Assembly (NCBI GenBank): GCA_907165275.2
Contig: OU015673.1
Location: forward strand, 3,673,001 to 3,737,000
DNA: 64,000 bases
Direction of reading: 5' to 3'
DNA from: Zygaena filipendulae
Lineage: Eukaryota > Arthropoda > Insecta > Lepidoptera > Zygaenidae
Part shown: piece by piece, positions 38,151 through 51,445 of the stretch
Layout of the letters: every line of letters starts with the position of its first letter
Numbering within the stretch: position 1 is the stretch's first letter
Translations under genes and position numbers: made by a program
Notes under the pieces: model-generated
Told to the model about the DNA's origin: nothing
The model's database searches: none
The model's input: only the letters and a program-made list of their open reading frames with translations

Positions 38151-41100
38151 AAATTATACTAATTGATTATTATTAATTTATTATTGACAATATTAATTTG
38201 TCGGTAACAGACACCAACGATTGAAATTCAACTAATATCGATATTTCCAGCATCCCGCGTGGTCTCACCTCTATCAATAAATCTGAGCCGCTAAAGAAGC
38301 TTACGTCACTGACGTATTGTTTATAAATCAGCGGTCGCCCTGTGAGCGGGCCCGGAGCCGACAATATAACCCGATTAAATTGTAAACCGTCACACGACTT
38401 CTCACTCCATTTCAACGATTGGTATTTATAACCCGAATGGATTACTCTGACATGTACATACTTATAATGTAGCAAAATTGAATTTGAAATATGCAGTCAT
38501 ATAAAAATGTCATTTCAATTAAGTATTTAGAGCTTTTTGCGCTTTGATATTTTGATCTATGAAATATTACGGATTGGTTTCTTTTTCGTTTTTTTTTATT
38601 CATTACTATTTTTATGATAGGTAATAGGTAGGTAGGTAGATATCTATTTCTTTTTAATAAGCTGAGATTTAATACAGACGATAGGTGAACGTCATTTATT
38701 GTTTTTATTTTTTTACTAAAATTCTGATACTGCTTTTAATTTTTAAATACTTTATAATACCTAACGGGTTTCGTTGGCTCGAATGCTGAAGTAGGTACCT
38801 GAATGAGATTCTTTCATAACTTTATTTGAGAAAATCTGCTAGCAGATAAGATAAATGTTTAATCTGCTAACAATACCTAATACAATTACATTGTAAGGAG
38901 TTCACCTGAAATCTAATCAGAGAAAAGATACGGTAATGGACACACAATTACACAAAAGTCACACCAAAAACGTTCCCAATTCGATAATTAATAGATTCAA
39001 GCCATTAAATCGAATTATCTATGACGCGTTCACTCAAGAGAAGAAAAGCTAACTACTCATTAGGCACAACAACGTCCAATTGTGATAGAGCCCTAACAAT
39101 ATGAGCACTTTACTATATGGTATCTAATTTGTCAGTAATAGAGAGAAAGGAGGCGGGTCAGCTAATGTTGGCGGCGCTTTAATAGAAGTAAGTAATGCTG
39201 AATCACTTAAACGTCTCGGTGTTTGAGTGGTAGTTCCAAGGATCCGAGTTCTCACGATCGCGAAATTGATAAAAGTGATGATAACTATTCAACGTAATAT
39301 TCTTAAATGTTATCTATCATCTAACATCAGAAGAAAAAACTGAAGTAGAATTTTTGTTATAATTATATTATCATAAGAGACTCATTCCTTTGTATTGTCT
39401 GTGGTGGCCTTGACCAAATCATTATCTTGTCTCGTTCATATTGAGACCGTAACAGTTGCAATACGGGCAGAGAGATCCAGCAAAATCTGGACCCCTCCCC
39501 CTTCGTCCTTCACGGACCGTCCGGTAATTAGCGGTCATTAATCTTAGCGCCTCTGTCAAAACCGTGTCGCTCTGTCCGAAAACATTTTAAAATGTGCCAT
39601 AATTAAGGGACCGTTTGATTAATTTGGGCAACATAAGGAGGTCTTTGTGCGTCAAATTTGGGCTCTCCGAGGTGTGAATTAGACGATTTTTCTTGTTGAT
39701 AAAGTTTGACTGATGACTGGAAAATGTACTTTTGTTCGTTAATTACTCATGGTTATCTGTTAAATTCATTTAATTACACGCCGGTTCCGCCGCACCACGC
39801 TGGTGTCCGAGTGAATGCATGTGAGGTCACTTCAATGGCTTTTTTTGGGTGCTCAATGATTTTTTTCTAACGTTTTGGACTTCTACATTCCCAATCGGCT
39901 TAATTGATATTAATTGAATCGTAAATCGTAAAAAAGGCAACTTTTTTTTCTCATTTTGCTACGAATTAAAAACATATTATATTATTATGTTATCATGATC
40001 ACAAAATAAATTCGTCCTACCTCATTAAAACGGACTAAGAGTTCGGTATTATTAAATGTCACAAATTTTTGTCGTATCTATTGCAGATATGATCAACGTA
40101 GACGAAATACAACCCTCAAATTAACTCTGTTAAGTACCATTTTAGACAAGAAGGAGTCAATTAAATAACAATAGAAGGTAAATCGTATTCAAAAAGAACA
40201 TATCAACCGCAGATCAGCGCACAGAACACAATATGTAAAGGGTTGCCCAAATTATCCTTTACAATGCCTCTGAAGGCTGGAACCTATAATTTTCTTTTTG
40301 TGCTCTTTCTCAATTGACTATGGATTGTATATTCTATAGGTATTGTTGCTTTGTTAGCGGCTTGCTAAATGCCTAAGTAGTTTGACTAGGTGTGGAGGAT
40401 ACTTATTACTTAATGTAAAAATATATACTCGAATTACGAATAAAATACAATTGAAAAATTTACTGACACATCAGCAGCTATATGTTGATTCTATAATATT
40501 TATTATCAAGTATTCAACTGCTCTAATGATTAGAATGGATAGACACACACAGACGAAATAAAAAAAAATACAAAAACAATAATAGAGATCTGACTGAAAG
40601 CAGTCATTTCAATATCATTTTAAACTAACCTGATCACGCAATAAAACTTTTTAAAATAACAATATTTTTATTTTACTTATTTTGTAGAAACCATACGCAG
40701 CTATTGCAAAAACTTTAAGTAAGTATATAAAATGGCAAATAACAGTCATTCGTGGAATTCAAAAATAGGATTTAGGTACTGTAATGTATAGAGGACAGAG
40801 GTTATTAGGTACATTATGATGATTTTCCGTAAAGAGTTCTGACTAGTATACATATATAATCATGTACTTGGTTTAGGTGGGTAGGTAAGACGAAGAAAAG
40901 ATAAATTGTTCGTAGCACTACCAGTAACGATTTTCTCGTGGTAGGAAAATTTGGCAATGGTACCTACTGGTGGTAGTATTGGACTACGGAGTACGGAGTA
41001 GGATCACGGGTGAAAAACCACCTCAAGTAGGTATAGTCAATATTATTTGTTATACAATTTATTTCCAATCCGGGTCAAAAGCCGAACAATCAGTGCGAGT

Positions 41101-41435
41101 ATATACTTGTATGCCGAAAGCGTTTCTGTTATAGCTGTGTCAGTATCAGTGTGAAGTATCAATAAAATCTTCACCTTATCTGTGTCAATCACCGATCCCC
41201 ATTGCACCGTGCTCGTTGCCACTTGTCCGCGCCCCAAGTTGGGATACTCCATCGCACCAAAAATGACACTCGACTCGGTCAAAAGCCAGTAATCGCTATC
41301 AAACCGGCCTTGTCAATTTATATTGTCTCGTAAGTAATTCCACATTCCCAGCGCGATTGTGAGGCGTTATAATGACAGGAGGATGACGTATGGATTTGTC
41401 GCTTACGGCGTTTGGAGGCGCGCGCCAGCGGCCAC

Positions 41436-41459
41436 ATCAAAGAGGTGGGCTCCTTTGAT
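41436..41459. promoter_or_regulatory. inverted pair of TCF-like sites
   Basis: ATCAAAG at 41436-41442 and CTTTGAT at 41453-41459 face each other, and the symmetry extends to ACATCAAAG and CTTTGATGT. GC-rich GCCGC words follow at 41463-41477. Confidence 0.35.
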
Positions 41460-42336
41460 GTAGCCGCGGTGCCGCCCTCAGTGCTGTGACCCTGCTCGGA
41501 TATAAACGTAATGGGATGTCGATGCTATGTCGGATTATCGACTTATCGATATTTCGAGAAACTCCCTTGATATATAGTAAAACGCAAATAATAAAATAAA
41601 ATACGATAGCCGATTCGTATTTAGGTTTCTTAAGTAACTTAGGCATAAAAACATTGTCAAAGAAATATAAAACATGACGTTGTGATTATTGTTATTGTAC
41701 CTACCGCAAACATTAGATAATAATAATTGGATTCAAAATAATTAGGTATGAAAATATAAAATAAAAAATCAAATTAGGTAACAAAACAATCCTTTGTTAG
41801 GTCGATATACTATTAGGAGTTACATGAAGCGTCACTTATTTCCATCACGTAAGTGACCAAATACCTAATATATTAAAATAAAGACACAAAGTCAAAAAAA
41901 AAAATATTACTTAATCTTTTTTTATTTGATTCTCCAATAATGAGTACAATGTTTATACAGTTAATTCATATAAATACTTGTTATTTTCGCATTAAGATTA
42001 GCATAAAAGACAAAAAAGTTGACTGAAGAATATGACGTATTTAATCTAGTATTTTATCGATATCGATGAAAGTGCAGCGCACCCTCATCACAATAAGGTA
42101 ATAAAACGAATGGAGCACGTATTTTGACGTGGAGCGGCGCTTCTGGTCGTGCATCTCACTCACATGAACCACTCTATCCCCTTCGCACCACCGAAGGTGT
42201 CTGAGAAGCTATTATAGTAAGCTCGGTTGGGCTTTGCTATAAATTATGGTGCAATAGTGCCTTTCTTTCGGACACAACGATAGCTGGGTTAGGTGTGGGT
42301 CCAACTGACAGATTCATTTTCACAGTGTCTGTCATG

Positions 42337-42404
42337 ATTCTGTGCCTAATTTTATCTAGGTAGGTACCTCTAGGTACCTACCTAGATAAAATTAGGCACA
42401 GAAT
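42337..42404. repeat. perfect 33-bp palindrome with 2-nt centre
   Basis: The arms 42337-42369 and 42372-42404 are exact reverse complements around CT. The arms begin ATTCTGTGCCTAATTTTATC, and the centre carries TAGGTACCT words. There are no MITE-like termini or target duplication. Confidence 0.85.
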
Positions 42405-42994
42405 TTTAAATTTTAATGTTAATCATGAATAGGTAGGTATAACCACCTCTATTATAAATTATTTACGACATAAAGTATCCATTTTGATTAGTGATAATTT
42501 GAGTAATAAAAACAGAAGATGATCTTTAAACTTTTTATAATTTGTTTACCGGCTTTGTCTTGAAACAGTCTGCTGTGTCGTTGATTCGAATCTCACACAT
42601 GACTTTGTGTTTATTAATGAATATATTTGTGGTAAAGTCGGACATGTTGTTTATTTACATTTGCACGTGCAGTCCACGTTTGGTATTACCATAGATTATA
42701 GAATAAGAACTAAAGACTCCCGTTATTTGGTGTTGGATGACGTTGGATCTATTATTTAGAAATTGTAATGTTTAAAATACATAGCAATAAAATTAAAAGC
42801 TTATACAGTAATATCTATATCCCTAAAGATCAATGCAAACAGAGCTGTTGCATTTACCAAATACGTATTGCCAACATTAGAATTTAAAACAGAGAGGTTC
42901 AAATTGATAAAAATTGTTATATCGGATTCGGATTGTTTACTCAAAAAGTTAGTGCCACAAAAAAGGGGCCCAATAAATACAACAGAAGGCTATT

Positions 42995-43010
42995 TGGCGG
43001 CACCTTTGCG
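42995..43010. promoter_or_regulatory. candidate TCF/helper composite element
   Basis: TGGCGGCACCTTTG at 42995-43008 is identical over 14 bases to 36289-36302, while the flanks are unrelated. A weaker relative TGGCGGCGCTTTAA is at 39169-39182. Confidence 0.4.
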
Positions 43011-45274
43011 TCATAAAAATGCCCATTAGATGTCCTATTAACGCCTATTTCGACATAATTAGGATCAATCCTCTCGTAAAAAGGCCGCGAGTTATATAAT
43101 TGTTTATGTTTTATATGTGTCTATAGCGCTAATAAATATTGTAATGGAATTTAGAACGAGCGGGGCTGTAAACTTGTCGCATGCAGGCAGACAGTTTTAT
43201 TAAGTTCAACTTATAAAATATTTAAACAGATAAGTAATGAATTAATTTTGAAACCAAATCAAAAGGTTTTGCTAAAAATTCTTCATTCTGTATACTCTCC
43301 CATTCTAATAATTAAATAAATGGGATTTGAAATCTCGATCTGAGACTGGATTCTGCCTTGGTCTGTATGAATTTTAGAATGCGATGATTTATTGGCTAAA
43401 TAAATTTACTGAGGTACCGGGATTACATAAAGCTCAACAGATTTACAACTTATTTGTGAAAGACCACACATTGCGAGTTGGCTTCTACAAAGTTTATATC
43501 AAACAATTAATTTCAAAAGAATATCATAATTTGTAATCCAACGTTCTGCATCTACCTTTGAAGTAAACGTCTTGTTCGTTACTTCTGTTATGTTTATTAC
43601 AAACGCAAAGTTTTCAATGTTATCGCTGTGGTCTTTAGTCCTTCAGACATAGAGACGAGTTTTGATTATTGCAAGCGAGGGTCGTAATAAAATTTATGAG
43701 CAATGAAACTGGTCTGAAATGCTTCAATCTCTTTGATACGATTTCATTACGGCTAAACATCCTTCCTAGCGGTAATGCCGAGTTTGTTTAGTGGGCTTTG
43801 AGGTTTCATCGCGGCATAAACGTTACTGTAATTATATTATTGCTGATTACTTTCTGAACAATAATTACAGGATTCGCAGTAAGCAATTACCTCGTTGAAG
43901 TTTATTTTTATTGTAGTTTTGTTTTTTTTTTTTAAATAACTATTTATTATACTAAAGTTACCTACTCATACAGTTATCATCTGTTTGTTGGATTCGATTC
44001 AACTGTTTTTTTAGCATTTAATGATGAGGAAAACCGTTGAACCGATTTTAATGAAAATCAGTGGGGCGATAGCTTGAACTCTAGTATGAGTAATGAGTAT
44101 TTAGGGTAAATCCGTTAGACTTATAATTGAAAATCCCAAGTTTTCCGTAAATGCTTAAATAAGATTTTTTAAGTAACTTTACTCACATTAGATTCCGTCT
44201 AAAAGATTTAATCAAACCTACGGTAGGCATCGTTTATAACAATAATTATGTAACTTAGTTAAACTACTTTTTAAAGTTTGTTCTACAGGAATAAAAACTA
44301 TTTTTGTGTTCTGTGGTTTGCAGGCCACCCAAAAGCCTCATCCAAGATAAGAATTCACAAGAATCGGACTAGATAAAACTTCCTTAGCCTTGAATTGTAT
44401 GTCAGCAGAATACTCTATTAAGCCTCGTATCATATTAGAGATGTCAATTTAAAAAACGTGAATCCAAATAATCTTATTAACGGCTTAACGTCCCACAAAA
44501 TGAATAGTCGAAAACCTGAAATGCTCTTTAATACTTTATTATTAAAGTCCAAATTGCTTGTCGGGTAATAATTGAAATTGAATGACAGTTCCTTCTTTCA
44601 AGAGACATACAGAATCCTGAGGTTCTATTCTGAATTTGTTTTGAGAAATATTAATAAAACACTCGATCACAAGCCAATTTTTAATTCAAACAAAATAAAT
44701 TTATAATGTTTGTCAGATTAGGATAGGTACCTAATCAAAATAGGCTTATCTATTTACTTCATGGTTACTACTACGACTCTTTAAATACTGTTGCATCTTT
44801 AATAAAGATTGTCCTCCACACTAAAAGTGTAGGTATACAAAATTTCAGCTTAATAGGTTGATGATAATATCTGCTTCAAAATGGAGTTGCAAGATTCCAC
44901 CCGTACAAACATACATACATTGCAAGTTAAGTAAAAGCTTTTAATAAACAAAGATGCGATCGAAATATTTAGGAATCGGACCCAAACCCAATTGGAAATG
45001 CGGCTCATTAGCTTATCTCGAGAAATCAATTGATGTTAAACCATTTAGTTCGAACTTAAAATATGACAAGTTTTTGGGGATTAAACATGTGTCAAGACGC
45101 GGGATTTGATGCAAGTTCCGTGATTATTCTCATACGAGTAACTATAGTGCGCGCGGTGTAAGATGTTCCTCGGGATTTCACCCACATCAATTTTGGAATT
45201 CCCTCAGGAACTCATTACTGGATGAAAGGTATCCTATCGCTTTGAAATCGATTCGGTAATTATACGGTTATCTA

Positions 45275-45505
45275 TACTATCCATACTAATATTATAATAG
45301 AGAGAAGATTTGATTTTTTTGTTTATTTGTTTGTTTGTTTGTTACGATTTAACTAAAAACCTATTGGCCAGATTTCAGAAATTTTTTCACCATTAGAATG
45401 CTACGATTAGTCCTAAGTACCTAACATAGGCTATACTGTAACCCAGAATTCCCGCGAAAACTCCGAAATTACCGCGGGTAAAACCGTGGGGAACAGCTTG
45501 TAGGT
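45275..45505 (-). repeat. CCGCGG-family repeat
   Basis: Reverse orientation: CATACTAATATTATAATAGA, GTTTGTTTGTTTGTTACGAT, AGAATTCCCGCGAAAACTCC, GTGGGGAACAGCTTG. Confidence 0.65.
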
Positions 45506-46427
45506 ATGTATCTAAAAATACTGAGTCGATAATTCACGATTTACTTCGTGTTAATTTCGAACTTTCCGTGGGAAGTTCTTGATAAAAAGGACCCTATATT
45601 TCACTCACGAACACTGTAGTTTCCTATAAGTGGAACAATTGTTTAAATTGGTTTAGTAGTTTTTGAGTTTATGCATTACAAACATACAAAAAATAAAATA
45701 TTCTCTCTTCATAATATTAGTATTATTATTAGTTCTATAAATATCATTGTAGATATACCTATAATTCTTTATCCGAATCGCCCTATATCAGTCTACGGTG
45801 TTACTTTTAGCTGGTCACTTATACAGTAGTTTTATTGTAATGTTTCGTGATGGAACAAACTTTAATTAGAGCTTGTCTAAACTAAAAGACGCGCCCCTCC
45901 ATCGGGTATACGCACACGCACAACCGTTAAAATATCGATAAGACACATATAAATCTAGCCTGAGTCATCACAAGTGCGCAATACTGTCGCCGCACTCACA
46001 CTATTAAAGAGACATTAGCGATACAATATCATCTCGCACATCTAAAACTGCTAATTAATTAGTGGGGCGCATCATTTTACTTTAGACAGCTATACATCTT
46101 GCAACAGCTACACTATAAAACAGTGTGAAGGCGCACATTGTGACGTGTGACCACTGGCATTGCCAGCAAGTCTAACTAGACGCGGTAACAATGGCGCGGT
46201 GTCTTTGATTCCGGGCGACTGAGCCTGAGCTCGTTAGTCGCGCGTCTGTATATCATTGGCATGTGACACGCTGGATTCGACATAATTCATAGATTAATTT
46301 GTGTTTGATTGATATTGTCTATTGTCTCTGAGAAGAAAGATACTGTATCCTGCCTGTCTCTATCTAATATAAACTTTTGCCGACCCCTCCGATAGTAAGT
46401 AACCTATGTTTGATCTATTATAAGATC

Positions 46428-46675
46428 ACTAGCTGTCCCCCGCGATTTCATCCGCGGTAATTTCGGAGTTCCCGCGGGAATTGTGGGAAAAAAGTGCTCT
46501 ACTCTACCCTTGACAGTAGTTTAAGGTAATTTCTGGGATAAAAACTATCCTATCTTTTAAGTTGGACCATATTATAAATGGTTACAAAATTTTATCAAAA
46601 TCCGTTCAGTAGTTTCGGAGTCCATCGCGGACAAACAACGTGACACGTGATTTATATATATTAGATACTAGCTAT
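46428..46675 (+). repeat. CCGCGG-family repeat
   Basis: TAGCTGTCCCCCGCGATTTC, TTTCGGAGTTCCCGCGGGAA, TCCGTTCAGTAGTTTCGGAG, GTGACACGTGATTTATATA. Nearly the same as the copy at 15799-16085. Confidence 0.65.
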
Positions 46676-47267
46676 AGGTACTACCTATAGTGTTTATGAA
46701 GCCTTGATCACTTACAATTTTATAGATGCGTCGAACCGTTCGCTGGCCTTTATCTGATGTTACAAAAGGAGCTGCCATAGGTTTTATTATATATACCTAC
46801 CTAGCTGGTTTTTATTACTTTTTATTGATATAAACCGCAATTGTCCATTCGCCTAACTGGCGAACGCATCTATTGCTCGTACCGCATTGTCGTGTAGCTG
46901 TTAATAGAGAGCGAGGTACCGATCGTCACGCTAATCGCCCCTTAAACGCTCATTTATCATATAATTGTAGTTTAATACATTTACTCACACGAATGTACTC
47001 GACAAAACCACTTCATTACGGTCTATTGTCGTTATTTCGCTCCACTTCCAATGGCAATTGTGTACGGCACTGTACTCAATATTAGATAACTATTAAAATG
47101 TGTCGTTAAACTTAAAGGAGGCAATGCTTTGATATAAGGTTGAATTTTATCAAACGAACACGTTTAGAGTTTGGAATCTGAATAATAAAAGCGAATGAGG
47201 TAAACGAGGCAATATTATTATTTATTAAAGTTATTTTTGTTTCGATACACTAACAGGTTTATTCTCG

Positions 47268-47416
47268 TGTCACAGTGTCATCGAACTCCTCCGAAATGCC
47301 TTGACCGATTTTTATGAAATTTTTTATAGGTTATTTTGTTTACCCCTAGAATTTTACTTTGTAGTTACTGCGAGAATTCCGAAAATCACGCGGGTGAAAC
47401 CGCGGAGCATAGCTAG
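47268..47416 (-). repeat. CCGCGG-family repeat, short
   Basis: TCGAACTCCTCCGAAATGCC and ACGCGGGTGAAACCGCGGAG near the 3' edge. It shares its interior with 48577-48820. Confidence 0.55.
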
Positions 47417-48101
47417 TATTATAATTATAATATTAAGTTTAATATAGCCTATTAGGTATGTTAATAATATGAAATAGTTTTGTATAGGTAATTAGAATTA
47501 AAATAATATCAAATAACTAGTTTAAATATTTTAACTGAATTAAAAAAAAAGATAATAAAAAGATGCAGAAATCTGTGGAGCTAAGATGTGCAACACGATA
47601 AAATTTTATCGTGCCATTTTATCGATTCTCGTCGACATATTATATCGTTTTTTTCTACCGGCCATCTAGTAGTAAATCAATGCTACCGGCAGCAAAAAAT
47701 GTTTAACCGAATCTAGTGTTAACTCAATACCCCACTACTGAACCTTTTTGCTTGGACGCCCACAAATATTTATCGTACCGACAATTTTATCTTTCGTTCG
47801 ATAAAAATATCGTGGCGCGCATCTTAGGCCTACAGCTTTGTGCTGCTACAATCAGGGATTTATTAATTACCTATCATAATTTCTTAACTTTTAAATTTAG
47901 ATGTTTTTCTTTCAAAATCTGCCCTCGTCCATAAAAATCCATTGAAGCTGAAGTTTACTATCACTGCAAACATTATTTGGATCATTAAATTAGTTAATCC
48001 AGGAAAACAGTAGATAGTGAAGAATAATATCATAGTGAATGGATGAAAAAAAGGCTCGCCAACTGTCATCGCCGGGGGCGGCGCGTGCGGCGCTCCAAAT
48101 T

Positions 48102-48149
48102 AATTATAACGACGTTTTAATTATAATTAAAATAGACGTTGTAATTATT
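48102..48149. repeat. imperfect AT-rich palindrome
   Basis: The centre TTTTAATTATAATTAAAA is a perfect 18-bp palindrome, flanked by ACGAC/GACGTTG-like arms and AATTATAA/GTAATTATT ends. It offers several homeodomain-type TAAT cores, next to a GC-rich stretch at 48070-48095. Confidence 0.5.
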
Positions 48150-48576
48150 GAAAACGATCATTATTTCTAAATTATGAAACTGCTCCAACATGTGCGTTAG
48201 AGTTCTAACGTTAAACTAGCGCATGGAAAAAAGATTAGTTTGCTACTTGCCAGAGTAAATAAGTCATAGATATTGAGCAGTATCTGAGGCAGTTGTAAGT
48301 ACTTAGTACTATTTAATTACGCTTCATAGGTATATGTATATGACTGTAAAAAGAAGCCTGACTACAATAATAATAACGACTATACAAAACGCTAGCAAAA
48401 AGTATAAGATAAAACACTCCCAACTTTCATAAACTGATTTTTTTCTTATTTTCGATTTTTTGTTCATATTGCATAAAACGTAGGTTTTTTTGTTTTTTCA
48501 TTTATTTTTTACCTAATTTGTTTTCAAATATTGTTTCTATTTAAAAAAAACGTAAAAATACTCTAGTATATAAAAA

Positions 48577-49080
48577 TCTCGAGTCACAGTGTTATCGAAC
48601 TGTTGGTTCGTATCGAAGTGATGGTTATCGAACTCCTCCGAAACGCCTTTACCGATTTTTATGAAATTTGTAGGTATATTTAGTAGGTCTGAGAACCGAT
48701 CGTAGGCTATTTTTTATACCCCTAGGTGATAACGGTAGCCTCCAAAAAAATATTTTTATTTTTGAACAAAATTTTACTTTGGAGTTCCTGCGGGAATTCT
48801 GAAACACACGCCGGTGAATAGGCTAGTTTCCGGGGTATGAAAATCAAAATTCTAATTTAGTCCGTCTTGAAGATTAATAAAAAATATTTGACACGTATTT
48901 TTTTTACGTGATCAAAAATAATCGAGATACATTCAGTCGAAATGTGGCATGACATCACGTGCTCAGTTTGTTGCCTATTGTGACGTCATATGAAAAAATA
49001 CGTGTCCAATATTTTTTATTAATAGACGGACTAAAAACCAAAATCTGGTTGACAAGCTCATTGCGGGGCACAGCTAGTAT
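48577..49080 (-). repeat. CCGCGG-family repeat interrupted by a MITE
   Basis: GTTATCGAACTCCTCCGAAA and GAGTTCCTGCGGGAATTC belong to the left part. GCGGGGCACAGCTAGTAT (about 49062-49080) is the right part beyond the MITE at 48822-49065. Confidence 0.55.
48822..49065. mobile_element. third copy of the TGACGTCA MITE family, also nested
   Basis: Inverted segments TCAAAATTCTAATTTAGTCC and its counterpart near 49020-49045 flank matched ACACGTATTTTTT words. TGACGTCA is at 48981-48988. The left side breaks a minus-strand CCGCGG-family copy at CGCCGGTGAA, and the right side resumes it at GCGGGGCACAGCTAG. Exact ends are uncertain. Confidence 0.55.
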
Positions 49081-50219
49081 ATTATAAAACAGTATAGTAG
49101 AAGCTAATGTAAACAAAGTACCGGGTGTATTGACACGGTGTGGTTCCCCTATACAAAGAAACATTGCGCTCTTCAATTGTTCAACCTCAAAATTACACGT
49201 TTAAAAAAAGAACGTGTTTCTTTTACTTTTTAGAAAACGGCCGTAACCGCAAAATCAATAAAAGCCAGCCAGTATTAATTACTTCATAATAGGTAACGTG
49301 AATTAACAGCTTTTGGCCATGTTATTATTGGTTTTCGTTTAATTGAATCAATTTTGTTTATTATTTTTGTATTGCATTGTATATAATATTATATGCGTTT
49401 TGTTAAGCGTTAATAATTGCTGTCTTCGGGGTGTCTGTTACTTTTAATTTTGTGTCGTAATTTTAAATGTCGGTAATTAACCGGCTGCGTTGAAACTTGA
49501 AGGCTATGTAAAGAAATTTTAGGCTCTATATTGGGTTGTATAATGTTATACCTACTGCTATTAACAACGAAATAATAATAATTATTTTATCTATAGCTTT
49601 TCCCCGCAGTTTCATCCACGTATATTTCGTACCGCAACTCTGGGATGAAATCCTTTTATATAAATAATGACATCTAGTCATCTACCCCTCGTATAAACTA
49701 CACACTATAGTTAAATATCAGCTTCATAGGTTAAAAGTCGTAGTAGTTCTCGAAATTTTGTACCACACGACGACACTAAACATGGCTAATTTCGTAATTG
49801 GTTATTAAATTCACTATCTTTCGTATTCATCCCCTGAAACTAATTGTTGAAACTATTGATACTCACCTAATCAAGTCGTTGTCTGTATGGCTGATCACGC
49901 TTTCCTACGAGGGTATTGACCGGTCGGATTGGCAATATCTTTGAAAAGTTAAGCTATGGTGCGTATGACCAATAGAAAAGATCTCTGACCGCAAATGATT
50001 TTCTCTATATGATGTGTCTTACTGGTCCGGTGACGTGTTGTGCTGGTTACCAATTAACAAACACAAACTTTTGTCCGTGACTAATCACCGTATACAGTTT
50101 AAACAATTTTTGTATTTTTTTTAAATAGTCGTTGGTAATAAAATTTGTCTATTGGTGGTGTTCTGTTGGCGCGCGTTCACACTGGCTGCGCATTTTCGTT
50201 TGCCCGCGTTTTAATATCT

Positions 50220-50475
50220 AAAATTACAAGCTGTTCAATGCGGTTTTACTCGCGTTAATTTCAGAGTGTTCCCGGGAATATCAATACCTATATACTGGTG
50301 ATAGTGGCTTCGCCTTTTAAGTAAATTTTGTCAATTTTTCTATCCCTTGGTATCCTGGATATATTCTATTCTGTACCCCTGACAACGTTTATGCAAAATA
50401 TCATGATAATCGGTTGAGTAGTTAAGGCGTCACAGCTCAGAAAGAAACTCATATTTGCATTTATAATATTAGTTC
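50220..50475 (+). repeat. CCGCGG-family repeat, diverged
   Basis: Head GCGGTTTTACTCGCGTTAAT, middle ATTCTGTACCCCTGACAACG and tail TTGCATTTATAATATTAG. Confidence 0.5.
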
Positions 50476-51234
50476 CTTATCGCACGGTACGGATGGGAGC
50501 AAAGATTCATTTTCCGTCACAGCGTCATAGGTGCGCCAGAAGTCGCGCGCTTATTGGTTAGTGGTTTTTGAATTGAACTCCTTCAACTAAACTCCTTTAA
50601 CTAAACTCGGAAACTACGAGGCGCAGAAACTACGTTCCAAATAAGCGTTTCACGACACTCACGCATTTTTTTGCTTCAGCAGCGGACTTGGAGTATTGCG
50701 TTTATATCGTGTGATTATATGCCCTTATACTCGGCAGTCGGCACACGACTCGGAGCCGCCGCGTTGCCGTCGGCCACACTAACAAATAGACGTTCTAAAT
50801 CCAAATAAACAGTATTGTTATTATGCCAGGAACTCAAGTGTGACAAATAGATTACACACCTAAATAGATAATTCATATTGTATTTATTTTAACCACAGAC
50901 AAAGCGTGAATGCATGAATGATTTTTAATTGCATGTATTTGACTTGGTTTTCATTTATAGTTTTGATGTAGAGTTACTCGTATGTAATAGTCTGTGACGT
51001 GTCGATTTTGAAATTTCAATTAAAATTACCTACCTATTTTTCAGACTAGATGAAACTAGGGACGCTAAGGTGTCCTGGATTGTATAGTGGCGTTGTATTA
51101 CAGTTGTAATAAAGCGGTTAGTGTTGTCTTTGCGAGAACGTTTGAATTAACGTGGTTTCTCAGAGAGCGTTATTTAACATTGCACCTCGCAGTGTAGGTA
51201 CATAAAGAATAGTTTTTTCTAATTATATTACGAA

Positions 51235-51445
51235 CTAGCTGACCCTCGTGGTTTCGCCCGCGGTAATTTTAGAGTTTCCGCGGGAATTCCGGAGTAAAAG
51301 TACCTTACGTCACTCAGGATCACTCTATAGCTTCCTATAAGTGAGTGAGTGATTGAAGAGGAAGGTTTATGCGTATAGTTTTTCCTGAAATTTCCGCGGA
51401 AACGTCAAAATTACCGCAGGCGAAAACGTGGGGGACAGCTAGTAG
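51235..51445. repeat. two CCGCGG-family heads in inverted orientation
   Basis: ACTAGCTGACCCTCGTGGTT at the left and the reverse-oriented GTGGGGGACAGCTAGTAG at the right. Both arms contain the AATTTTAGAGTTTCCGCGGG-type core. The whole unit behaves as a 210-bp foldback. Confidence 0.55.

Noticed and set aside
38173..38475. 100-codon minus-strand frame
   Set aside because: No similarity recognised, no flanking splice sites that extend it, and it overlaps repeat-like sequence.
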